Source: Sphingomonas sp. UV9 (GTDB taxonomy: Bacteria > Pseudomonadota > Alphaproteobacteria > Sphingomonadales > Sphingomonadaceae). Taken from it: DNA of 64,000 nucleotides. The stretch spans positions 1-64,000 of the forward strand of contig NZ_SCIN01000003.1 of NCBI RefSeq assembly GCF_004101245.1, written 5' to 3'. The position numbers and the translations under genes were made by a program. How positions within the stretch are numbered: the stretch's first letter is position 1; every line of letters starts with the position of its first letter. The notes below the pieces were generated by a model, which did not search any database, was not told the origin of the DNA, and saw only the letters and a list, made by a program, of their open reading frames with translations. Positions 42,940-49,827 of this stretch are shown here, piece by piece.

Positions 42940-43698
42940 CTACACTCTTCGCGCGATCCAGCCTGCCGCCCAGCCGAGGAATACCGACAGCGCGACCGCG
43001 ACCAGACCGTAGATCACCGACGATCGATCCGCGGCGCGGGCGACGAAGCGCTCGAAACCCGATTTGCGGATCTCGATGTCGCGCACCGCCGCCGCCAGCA
43101 CGCGGCCGTCGCGGATCAGGAACGTCTCCGCGGTGAATCGGCCGACGGGCACGCGCGCCGGGATCGACACGCGCGCGCGGTAGAGGACACCGTCGGTGAT
43201 CTCGACCGCGCGCGGCGCCTCGTAATACAGGCCGGCGCGGCGCTTGAGGTCGACGAGGCCTTTCTGGAAGCGGTCCTGCGTGCCGGTCGGCGCGCTGGAC
43301 GCGGGTGACAATTGCAGGCTGTCGAGCCCGAGTTCGTAGATCGCGCGGGTGCGGTCGTCGACGAGGCGGTCGATCGGCTTGGACGAGGCGATCGCGTAGA
43401 AGCTGGGCGCCGAGCGATAGCGCAGCCGCGAGGCGTTGACCCAGATACCCGCGACCTTTTCCTTCTCGCGCATCAGGATCGACTGGGTCGGGCCCTTCAC
43501 GACGACGACGACGTCGGTCGGATGCTCGTCGCTTGGCAATCGCCCGCCGGGATAAAGGATCGCACCGAACAGCAGGAGCTCGGCGCCGGTGAAGCTGTAG
43601 GCGATCTCGATATTGCGCTGCGACACGTCGGGGACGAGCACGGGTTTCGCCTGCGCCATCAGGAGCGGCGCCAGGAGGACGAGCCAGCCAGCCCTCAT
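42940..43698 (-). CDS. TIGR02186 family membrane-anchored protein
   Basis: Exported protein of 252 residues, function unknown. Signal peptide MRAGWLVLLAPLLMAQA; body with VPDVSQRNIEIAYSFTGAELLLFGAI and VVVVKGPTQSILMREKEK; C-terminal membrane helix GLVAVALSVFLGWAAGWIA just before the end. It therefore faces the periplasm with a short basic cytosolic tail. This is the family that typically accompanies TSUP transporters in Alphaproteobacteria, and its start overlaps the TSUP stop by ATGA here. It may be an accessory subunit of that transporter. Confidence 0.83.
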   Translation of the reverse strand: MRAGWLVLLAPLLMAQAKPVLVPDVSQRNIEIAYSFTGAELLLFGAILYPGGRLPSDEHPTDVVVVVKGPTQSILMREKEKVAGIWVNASRLRYRSAPSFYAIASSKPIDRLVDDRTRAIYELGLDSLQLSPASSAPTGTQDRFQKGLVDLKRRAGLYYEAPRAVEITDGVLYRARVSIPARVPVGRFTAETFLIRDGRVLAAAVRDIEIRKSGFERFVARAADRSSVIYGLVAVALSVFLGWAAGWIARRV

Positions 43699-44609
43699 GA
43701 CAGCGTGACCGAGAAGATCTCCTCGGGCCGCCAGACCAGCCCGAGCAGGATGCGCGCGCCGACCAGCAGCACCATGACCGCGAGTGCGAGGCGGAGATAT
43801 TCGGGGCGGAACTTGGTCGCGAACCGCGCGCCGATCTGTGCGCCGACCACCGAGCCGAGCAGGAGCAGGCCGGCCAGGACGATGTCGACCGCCTTGGTGG
43901 TGGTCGCGTGCACCATCGTCGCCACCGCGGTGACGAACAACGTCTGGAACAACGACGTGCCGACGACGACGGAGGTCGCCATGCCGAGCAGGTAGATCAT
44001 CGCGGGAACGAGGATGAAGCCGCCGCCGATGCCGAGCAGGATCGTCAGGATACCGGTGAAGAAGCCGAGCAAGAGCGGCGCGAGCGGCGAGATGTAGAGC
44101 CCCGACGCGTAGAAGCGCGTGCGCAGCGGGAGCGCGGCGACCAGCGGGTGATGGCGTCGCTTGCGAGCCTTGGGCGGGCGGCCGGTGCGCACGCGGCCGA
44201 TCGTGCTGATCGACTCCTTTGCCATCAGCCCGCCGATCGAGCCGAGCATGACGACGTAGACGATCGCGATAACCGTATCGATCTGGCCGCTCTGCTGGAG
44301 CAGCCGGAACAGCCACGCCCCAAAGAACGAGCCGACGATACCGCCCGCGACCAGCACCCCGCCCATCTTGGTATCGACGCCCTTGCGCCGGAAATGCGCG
44401 AACACGCCCGAGACGCTGGCGCCGGTCACCTGGCTGGCCGACGAGGCGGCGGCGACGGTCGGCGGGATGCCGTAGACGATCAGCAGCGGCGTCGTCAGGA
44501 AGCCGCCACCGACCCCGAACATACCCGACAACAGCCCGACACCCCCGCCAAGCAGGATGATGACGAGCGCATTGACCGACAGGTTGGCGACGGGGAGATA
44601 CAGATCCAC
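43695..44609 (-). CDS. TSUP family transporter (TauE/SafE)
   Basis: Inner-membrane anion transporter of about 304 residues with two repeated halves. Each half opens with a Gly-rich motif: GVGLLSGMFGVGGGFLTTPLL (in parts) and GILTILLGIGGGFILVPAMIYLLG. About eight hydrophobic helices and a basic central loop RTGRPPKARKRRHH are visible. The family moves sulfite, sulfoacetate or other organosulfonates. GTG at 44609 is preferred; a frame extending to ATG 44660 is possible. Translationally coupled to the TIGR02186 gene. Confidence 0.88.
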   Translation of the reverse strand: MDLYLPVANLSVNALVIILLGGGVGLLSGMFGVGGGFLTTPLLIVYGIPPTVAAASSASQVTGASVSGVFAHFRRKGVDTKMGGVLVAGGIVGSFFGAWLFRLLQQSGQIDTVIAIVYVVMLGSIGGLMAKESISTIGRVRTGRPPKARKRRHHPLVAALPLRTRFYASGLYISPLAPLLLGFFTGILTILLGIGGGFILVPAMIYLLGMATSVVVGTSLFQTLFVTAVATMVHATTTKAVDIVLAGLLLLGSVVGAQIGARFATKFRPEYLRLALAVMVLLVGARILLGLVWRPEEIFSVTLS

Positions 44610-44672
44610 GGCCGCAGCGTTACACCGGAACCCGGCGGCGGGGCTAGGCCGTCGTGGCATGCGATACCGTCT

Positions 44673-45683
44673 TTAAAAGTCGCTGCCGATCGACAGGGCC
44701 GGGCCCGAGCCGGGGCGGGCGGCGCCAACCACGCGTTCGCGCCAGTCGAGCGTGAGGCGCAACGATTTGCCTGCGACGGGTACGCCGACGACCAGCGACG
44801 GACCGATGTCGAGGCGTTCGGTGCCGCGTTGCGCGCTGCCCCATATCCCGAGCCCGATATCGATGCGGGCGCCCGCGACGCCGCCCAGCGGATGCGTGAT
44901 GCGCGCGGATGCATCGACGAACCGCTCCAGACCGTCGCGGGCGATGACGCCGGCCTGGCCATACGCTTCGACGCGTACGCCGGGGGCGATGTCGGCGGGG
45001 CCGTAGCCGGCGATGATCCCCAATGTCGGGCCGCCGCGGCCGCCGTCCAGCACGAAACGCTGCTCGGCGATCAGGCGGATCGGCAGCGCGGTCGGTTGCC
45101 ATTCGACGCCGAGCGCGGCTTCGCGGCCTTTGCCGCGCAACGGGGCCGCCAGACGCGCGGTCAGCGCGAACCGGCGTCGTCGTCCCAGTGCGTAGGTCAA
45201 TCGAACCCCGCCTTGCGAGGCGCCAAGCTGACCGCCGGACAACGTACCCGCAGGTCCGCCGCGGGCGAGCAGCCACGCACTGCCGTTCAGTCGGCGCGCT
45301 TCGCGTACGCGTGCCGGCGGTGCGAACGGGGAGGGGATGGTTTGCCGTTTCGATTCGGCGAACGGTCGGGGCTGCGCTGGAAGACCGTGGTCGATGGGGT
45401 AGTGGGGCCGGTCAGGCATTTTCCACGCCAGCGCGAGGGTCCGTAAATGTGGCGCAGCGACCGGCTCGGTACGGAGCGCACCGATCGGTTCGGGTATGGG
45501 CTGGCGCTCGCCGGACTTCGTGAAGACTGCTGCGACCGCGTCGGGGACCAGGATTTCGATCACCGCCGGAATGACCGGGCCGTCGGGCAGCGTTCCGTCC
45601 TCGGAGAGCAGGACCGCGATCCGGATCATCGTCCACCCGCCCAGCATCATCGCCAGGAACCGCAGCGGACGACCGCCGGTCAT
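44673..45683 (-). CDS. NfrA C-terminal-domain-like outer-membrane protein
   Basis: Protein of 336 residues coupled by ATGA to the NfrB-like glycosyltransferase. It has an N-terminal hydrophobic stretch (LRFLAMMLGGWTMIRIAVLL), a Pro-rich linker (about 90-140) and a C-terminal beta-barrel-like domain of about 190 residues. That domain has GASQGGVRLTYAL, RLIAEQRFVLDGGRGG, VEAYGQAGVIARDG, GIWGSAQRGTERLDIGPSL and the closing LDWRERVVGAARPGSGPAL. These blocks resemble, by recall, the C-terminal domain of E. coli NfrA (phage N4 receptor). The large TPR-containing periplasmic part of NfrA is missing, so this is a reduced version. Role: probably polysaccharide export. Confidence 0.65.
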   Translation of the reverse strand: MTGGRPLRFLAMMLGGWTMIRIAVLLSEDGTLPDGPVIPAVIEILVPDAVAAVFTKSGERQPIPEPIGALRTEPVAAPHLRTLALAWKMPDRPHYPIDHGLPAQPRPFAESKRQTIPSPFAPPARVREARRLNGSAWLLARGGPAGTLSGGQLGASQGGVRLTYALGRRRRFALTARLAAPLRGKGREAALGVEWQPTALPIRLIAEQRFVLDGGRGGPTLGIIAGYGPADIAPGVRVEAYGQAGVIARDGLERFVDASARITHPLGGVAGARIDIGLGIWGSAQRGTERLDIGPSLVVGVPVAGKSLRLTLDWRERVVGAARPGSGPALSIGSDF

Positions 45684-47137
45684 CTGACGGCGACGGCGAT
45701 GGCGACGGCGACGACGACGGCGGCGGTCTGCGGTCGACCGGTCGGCAGCGTTTCGGCGCCGGCCATCACGTCGGGAAAGTCGTGTCGGGTCTTGTCCCAG
45801 ACCAGCGGCGCGCCACGCAGCATGCCGATATAGACGATCACCGCGCGCGGCGCCGCGAGCAGCGCGACGACATTGCCGACCAGGAAACGCGGCAACGACC
45901 ACAGCGCCTCGCGCAGGCCGTAACTTCGCCCGGTGAAGATCATTCGCATCGCCAGCCGCCACGCCAGCAGCGCGGCGTTGGCGACGAGCAGGACGAAGCC
46001 GGTCGGCTGCGACGGGGGATAGGGAATCGCGGCACCCGCCTGCCAGTGCAGCAGGATCGCCAACGCCCATGCCGGCATCGCGAGATAGGCGACCGCGAGC
46101 ACGATGACGCCGAGCGGTGCCCGACGGTCGCGCATCCGCATCCAGTGATCGGCGACCGCGCGCGGCGGCGCCCATCCCGTCCGATCCCAGCCGGCGAGCG
46201 CGATGCCGGTCATCCACCGGGTCTTCTGTCGCACCGACGCATCGATCGTTCCCGGGAAATACGCGCGGACCGCGACCACCCCGCCGACATCGTCGGTCGC
46301 GACCCGCGCGAATATGCCACGGGCGCCGAGTTCGGCGAGGCGCAGGCCAAGCTCATAATCTTCGGTCACGCTGGTCGCGTCAAACGGGTCGCCGCCGCGC
46401 GCCTGGGCAACCATCGCCAATACTTCGGGTGCGATCGCACAGCCCGTCCCCGCCAGCGGCATCCCCGCGCCGAGCGCGGTGCGGACGATGATCTGCTTGG
46501 CGTGCGATTCCGCAAATTCGTCGGCATAGTGGCCCGACACCAGCCGCGCGCCGCGGTTGACCAGCGGCAGGACGGGCAGCTGCACGACCTCGTACCGATC
46601 GATCAGGCTGTCGACGACGCGCAGTTCCTGCGGATGCACCACGTCTTCGGCATCATGGAGGACGATCGCCTTGGTCGGCCGCGCATCGCGCGCATCGTCG
46701 CGGCGCAGCGCCCGCCACAGCGTGTTGAGACAGTCCGCCTTGGTGGTCGGCCCATTGCGCGGCCCGATGACCAGCCGGATCCGCGGGTCTCGTTCCGCGA
46801 CCGCCGCGGCGGCGTCGATCGTTGCCTTGTCGTTGGGATAGACGCCGACATAGATGCGATAGTCGTCATGCTCGTAGCGCTCGATCGCGGTCGACAACAT
46901 GCCGCCGATCACCGCAACCTCGTCCCACGCGGCGACGAAGACCGCGATGCGGCCGACGACGCGCCGTGGCGGCAGGGTCGCGAGCGTCAGGCGGGGCCGG
47001 TGCCCATATAGGAGGCGTCGGACGAGGAAGACCAGGTCGATCAGCAGGTCGTCGATGCCACCGATCAGCAAACCTACGCCGGCGAACAGCAGGGTCTCGC
47101 GTGCGAAGACGTCGAAGATCCACAACGACTCGACCAC
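45680..47137 (-). CDS. NfrB-like inner-membrane glycosyltransferase (GT2)
   Basis: Processive-type glycosyltransferase of 485 residues. An N-terminal membrane segment (ETLLFAGVGLLIGGIDDLLIDLVFL in parts) precedes a GT2 domain. Its catalytic acids lie in VLHDAEDVVHPQEL and TEDYELGLR, and the Q-x-x-R-W motif in RQKTRWMTG. Three to four C-terminal helices follow. DAEDVVHP is the signature of NfrB proteins, which in E. coli make an exopolysaccharide under cyclic-di-GMP control. The E. coli protein carries a C-terminal c-di-GMP-binding MshEN-type domain, absent here. GTG with GGGGG upstream is preferred to TTG 47167. Confidence 0.83.
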   Translation of the reverse strand: MVESLWIFDVFARETLLFAGVGLLIGGIDDLLIDLVFLVRRLLYGHRPRLTLATLPPRRVVGRIAVFVAAWDEVAVIGGMLSTAIERYEHDDYRIYVGVYPNDKATIDAAAAVAERDPRIRLVIGPRNGPTTKADCLNTLWRALRRDDARDARPTKAIVLHDAEDVVHPQELRVVDSLIDRYEVVQLPVLPLVNRGARLVSGHYADEFAESHAKQIIVRTALGAGMPLAGTGCAIAPEVLAMVAQARGGDPFDATSVTEDYELGLRLAELGARGIFARVATDDVGGVVAVRAYFPGTIDASVRQKTRWMTGIALAGWDRTGWAPPRAVADHWMRMRDRRAPLGVIVLAVAYLAMPAWALAILLHWQAGAAIPYPPSQPTGFVLLVANAALLAWRLAMRMIFTGRSYGLREALWSLPRFLVGNVVALLAAPRAVIVYIGMLRGAPLVWDKTRHDFPDVMAGAETLPTGRPQTAAVVVAVAIAVAVR

Positions 47138-47375
47138 ATCGCACCCCCGGGCGCGGAGGCTATACAAGATCGCGTCCGTTTCGGTTTCAACCTGATCCGA
47201 ATCGAATGTTTGAGCCGTGCGATATTATTCGAACCTTCCCGCGGCACGCGCGTTAGGCACGGGATCCCTTTTCCCCCTTTCGGGATCGGCACCGAACCGT
47301 CATCGGGCCGGCCGCGCCGATGCGTAGCACGCGGCGCGGCCAAACTGGCCTCAGGATACTCGAATCACACAGAAA

Positions 47376-47882
47376 TTATGGACGGTCGCGTCCGCCGCCG
47401 CCGGTGTTGCTGCCATTGCCCGCGCCACCGCCTGCACCCGCCGCACCGACCGTGCCGATGTTGCCGAACAGATCCTGGAAGAAGCCGCGCTCGCGACCAA
47501 GCGTCGGGGTCTTCTTGCCATACGGCTTGATCGAGGCGACCTGATCGAGACCGCCGCGACGGATCGCGGTGACGGTACCCTTCTGGTCGAAGCTGATCTG
47601 CAGCGTGATCTGCGCGTTCGGGCGCGGATTGCGGAACGCGAGGTTGCGGCTGTCGCGCGCGAGATAATACCAGTCGCCCTGGTCGAACTGCCCCGCGAGC
47701 GTCGGCTTGCCGAGCGTGGCGAGCACCGACTGGCGGTTGTCGACCCCCGGCTGGACCGAGTTGACGAGGTCGGTGTCGACGACATAGCCCTGATGCGAGC
47801 GCAGCTGGGTGCAGCCCCCACTGGCCAAGGCGGCGACCGCAAGTGCTGCGGCGAGACCCGTACGGGCGGAAAACACACTCAT
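47376..47882 (-). CDS. bamE: Outer-membrane assembly lipoprotein BamE (SmpA/OmlA)
   Basis: Lipoprotein subunit of the BAM complex that inserts beta-barrels. Of 168 residues, the signal peptide ends in a lipobox ALASGGC (Cys about 24). The SmpA/OmlA domain holds DLVNSVQPGVDNRQSVLATLGKPT and the FDQGDWYYLARDSRNLAF segment (in parts). A Gly/Asn-rich C-terminal tail of about 25 residues (AGAGGGAGNGSNTGGGG) is an odd low-complexity extension. It is divergent from the cytochrome bc1 chaperone gene, with 132 bp of shared promoter space. Confidence 0.93.
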   Translation of the reverse strand: MSVFSARTGLAAALAVAALASGGCTQLRSHQGYVVDTDLVNSVQPGVDNRQSVLATLGKPTLAGQFDQGDWYYLARDSRNLAFRNPRPNAQITLQISFDQKGTVTAIRRGGLDQVASIKPYGKKTPTLGRERGFFQDLFGNIGTVGAAGAGGGAGNGSNTGGGGRDRP

Positions 47883-48014
47883 ATAAACTCCCAACCGGGG
47901 CACGCGAAAACACGTGACGAGTCCCACGCATTTGCATCGGCCGCCGTTCGCCTCGATATGCGAGGTTGCGCGGGCAAACAAGCCGAAGCGCAGGTACGAC
48001 CCGAAGGACGACGA

Positions 48015-48521
48015 TTGGGCTGGTTCGGAAAACTGCTCGGCGAGAAGCCGGACGAGGCATTGCCACTGTATAATGCGGTGGTCGGCCGTGCACGCGCGGA
48101 ACATTGGTACTGCGATGGCGCGGTGCCCGACACGGTGGATGGCCGGTTCGACATGATCGCGACGTTGCTCGCGATCGTCATGCTGCGGCTCGAGGCGGAG
48201 CCGGCGGGCGGCGAACCCGCGGCAAGGCTGGCGGAGCGCTTCGTCGACGACATGGACGGGCAATTGCGCGAGATAGGGATCGGCGACATCATCGTCGGCA
48301 AGCATATCGGCAAGATGATGAGCATGCTCGGCGGGCGCCTCGGCGCGTATCGCGACGGGCTGGCGGCGGGTGACATCACGCCGGCGCTGGTTCGTAATCT
48401 GTACCGCGGCGCGGCGCCTCAGCATGCCGCGCTCGCGCATGTCCGCGACTCCGTGATGGCGTTCCATGCCGCGCTGGCGACGACGCCGATGACTAATTTG
48501 CTTGCTGGAGAGTTGCCTTGA
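48015..48521 (+). CDS. Ubiquinol-cytochrome c chaperone (CBP3/UQCC1-like)
   Basis: Assembly chaperone for cytochrome b of the bc1 complex, related to mitochondrial CBP3. The 168 residues contain the conserved LYNAVVGRARAEHWYCDGAVPDTVDGRFDM (in parts), RFVDDMDGQLREIGIGD and VGKHIGKMMSMLGGRLGAY. I place the start at TTG 48015, six bases after AAGGA, giving MGWFGKLLGEKPDEAL; longer in-frame starts run into the bamE promoter and gene. The stop overlaps the next gene's TTG start. Confidence 0.9.
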   Translation: MGWFGKLLGEKPDEALPLYNAVVGRARAEHWYCDGAVPDTVDGRFDMIATLLAIVMLRLEAEPAGGEPAARLAERFVDDMDGQLREIGIGDIIVGKHIGKMMSMLGGRLGAYRDGLAAGDITPALVRNLYRGAAPQHAALAHVRDSVMAFHAALATTPMTNLLAGELP

Positions 48522-49042
48522 ATACCGAGTTCAGCCGCCCCGAACGCCTCGACACGATCGGCGAGCGCGAGCGGATCGTCGAGATCGTCGCGAACGAGGC
48601 CGAGCGCGCCGCGCTGGCGAAGCGGTTCGCGATCGTCTCGATTGCGCGACTCGAGGCGCGGTTCACGATTCGGCGCGACGATAGCGGGATCCTGGTGAAG
48701 GGCCGCGTGACCGGGGCGGCGGTGCAGGCGTGTTCGGTGACCGACGAACCTCTCGATACGCAGATCGACGAGCCGGTGGCGTTGCGCTTCGTCCAACAGC
48801 TGGTGGCGGAGGGCGACGAGGTCGAACTGTCCGACGACGCGCTCGACGTGGTCGCGATCGTGGGCGGCGCGATCGATCTGGGTGAGGCGGCGGCGGATAC
48901 GCTGGCGCTGGCGATCGATCCGTTTCCAAGAGGGCCGAATGCGGCGGCGGCGCTGGCGGCGGCCGGGGTGATCAGCGAGGACGAGTTCCGGCCGGCGAAC
49001 GCGTTTGCGGATTTGAAGGCGCAGATGGCGGCGAAGCGCTGA
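48518..49042 (+). CDS. yceD: YceD/DUF177 family protein
   Basis: Member of the DUF177 family (174 residues) linked in bacteria and chloroplasts to 23S rRNA accumulation. The sequence shows FSRPERLDTIG at the N-terminus, the VTGAAVQACSVTDEPLDTQIDEPVALRF block with the conserved Cys (read in parts), DDALDVVAIVGGAIDLGEAAADTLALAIDPFPR in segments and a short basic tail. The acidic/Cys core is typical. TTG start overlaps the chaperone stop (TTGA), so the genes are coupled. In many bacteria yceD precedes rpmF; here rpmF does not follow. Confidence 0.88.
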   Translation: MNTEFSRPERLDTIGERERIVEIVANEAERAALAKRFAIVSIARLEARFTIRRDDSGILVKGRVTGAAVQACSVTDEPLDTQIDEPVALRFVQQLVAEGDEVELSDDALDVVAIVGGAIDLGEAAADTLALAIDPFPRGPNAAAALAAAGVISEDEFRPANAFADLKAQMAAKR

Positions 49043-49063
49043 GTTTCTGTTCTCACGCATACC

Positions 49064-49170
49064 CACCACCCCGGCGGAGGCCGGGGCCCAATTGGAAAGG
49101 TCGCGGTAACTAGGCGCGCGCGCAGTTCGCGAGGTCACCCAATTGGGCCCCGGCCTTCGCCGGGGTGGTG
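49064..49170. repeat. Long REP-like inverted repeat P4 (30-bp arms)
   Basis: The left arm (49064-49093) and right arm (49141-49170) match in 29 of 30 positions as an inverted repeat. The arms contain CACCCCGGCGGAGGCCGGGGCCC and AATTGGGCCCCGGCC. A 47-nt GC-rich spacer separates them. This is the longest perfect-type stem in the window. Confidence 0.8.
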
Positions 49171-49197
49171 TTGGTTGGGAGGGTACGCGCCTCTCCT

Positions 49198-49249
49198 TGT
49201 TCTCCCGCGAAGGCGGGAGCCCAGTCTGGGTCCCCGCCTTCGCGGGGAA
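49198..49249. repeat. REP-like pair
   Basis: TTCTCCCGCGAAGGCGGGAG and TCCCCGCCTTCGCGGGGAA around CCCAGTCTGGG. Almost the same sequence, inverted, occurs at 61411-61465. Confidence 0.75.
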
Positions 49250-49270
49250 ACAAGTTAGTTCGCGTACAGG

Positions 49271-49819
49271 TCAGTCCGCGTCGGGGCCTAACGTCGGGTC
49301 GAGATCGCGGGGGCGGATGAAGCGGGTCAGGCGGGCGGTGCCGGTGGCGATGTCCGCCCAATCGGCCGTGTCGAACTGAAGTTCGGCGATGCTGGCGGTG
49401 GGGTATTTGTCCTCCACCGCGTCGCGTAAGGGGTCCGCGCCGTCCGCGCCGTCCGCGACCAGCATCAGCACCAGATCCTCGAGCCCGGGGTTGTGGCCGA
49501 TCAGCAGCGCGCTCTCGACCTCCGCCGGAAACCCGTGGACGACGTCCAGCAAGGTCGCCGCCGACGCGAGGTACACGCGGCGGTCCAGCGCGGGGGCGAT
49601 CGTGCGGCCATAACCGGCCTCGATCTGCTCCAGCGTTTCCGTCACGCGCATCGCCGGCGAGGCGATCGCGTGGTCGAAAACGAGGTCGAGGCTGCGCATG
49701 TGGCGGCCGACCATCGCGGCGGCGCGCTTGCCCTTGGCGTTGAGCGGACGATCATAGTCGCGCGCGACCGGATCGTCCCAGCCGGACTTGGCGTGGCGCA
49801 AGAGCGTCAACGTCTTCAT
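49271..49819 (-). CDS. sixA: SixA-type histidine phosphatase
   Basis: Phosphohistidine phosphatase of 182 residues in the histidine-phosphatase superfamily. MKTLTLLRHAKSGW carries the catalytic RHAK motif, YDRPLNAKGKRAAAMVG the family's second block, and LLIGHNPGLEDLV the second catalytic His. SixA dephosphorylates His-phosphotransfer proteins in E. coli, notably the nitrogen PTS NPr. ATG at 49819 has GAGGA at good spacing; the ATG four codons upstream does not. It lies just past dinG on the same strand. Confidence 0.88.
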   Translation of the reverse strand: MKTLTLLRHAKSGWDDPVARDYDRPLNAKGKRAAAMVGRHMRSLDLVFDHAIASPAMRVTETLEQIEAGYGRTIAPALDRRVYLASAATLLDVVHGFPAEVESALLIGHNPGLEDLVLMLVADGADGADPLRDAVEDKYPTASIAELQFDTADWADIATGTARLTRFIRPRDLDPTLGPDAD

Positions 49820-49827
49820 GGTAATCC

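Noticed and set aside
49064..49250. Possible CRISPR-like spacing of GC-rich repeats
   Set aside because: The units are inverted REP-type hairpins with unequal spacing, not direct repeats with regular spacers; no cas genes in the window.
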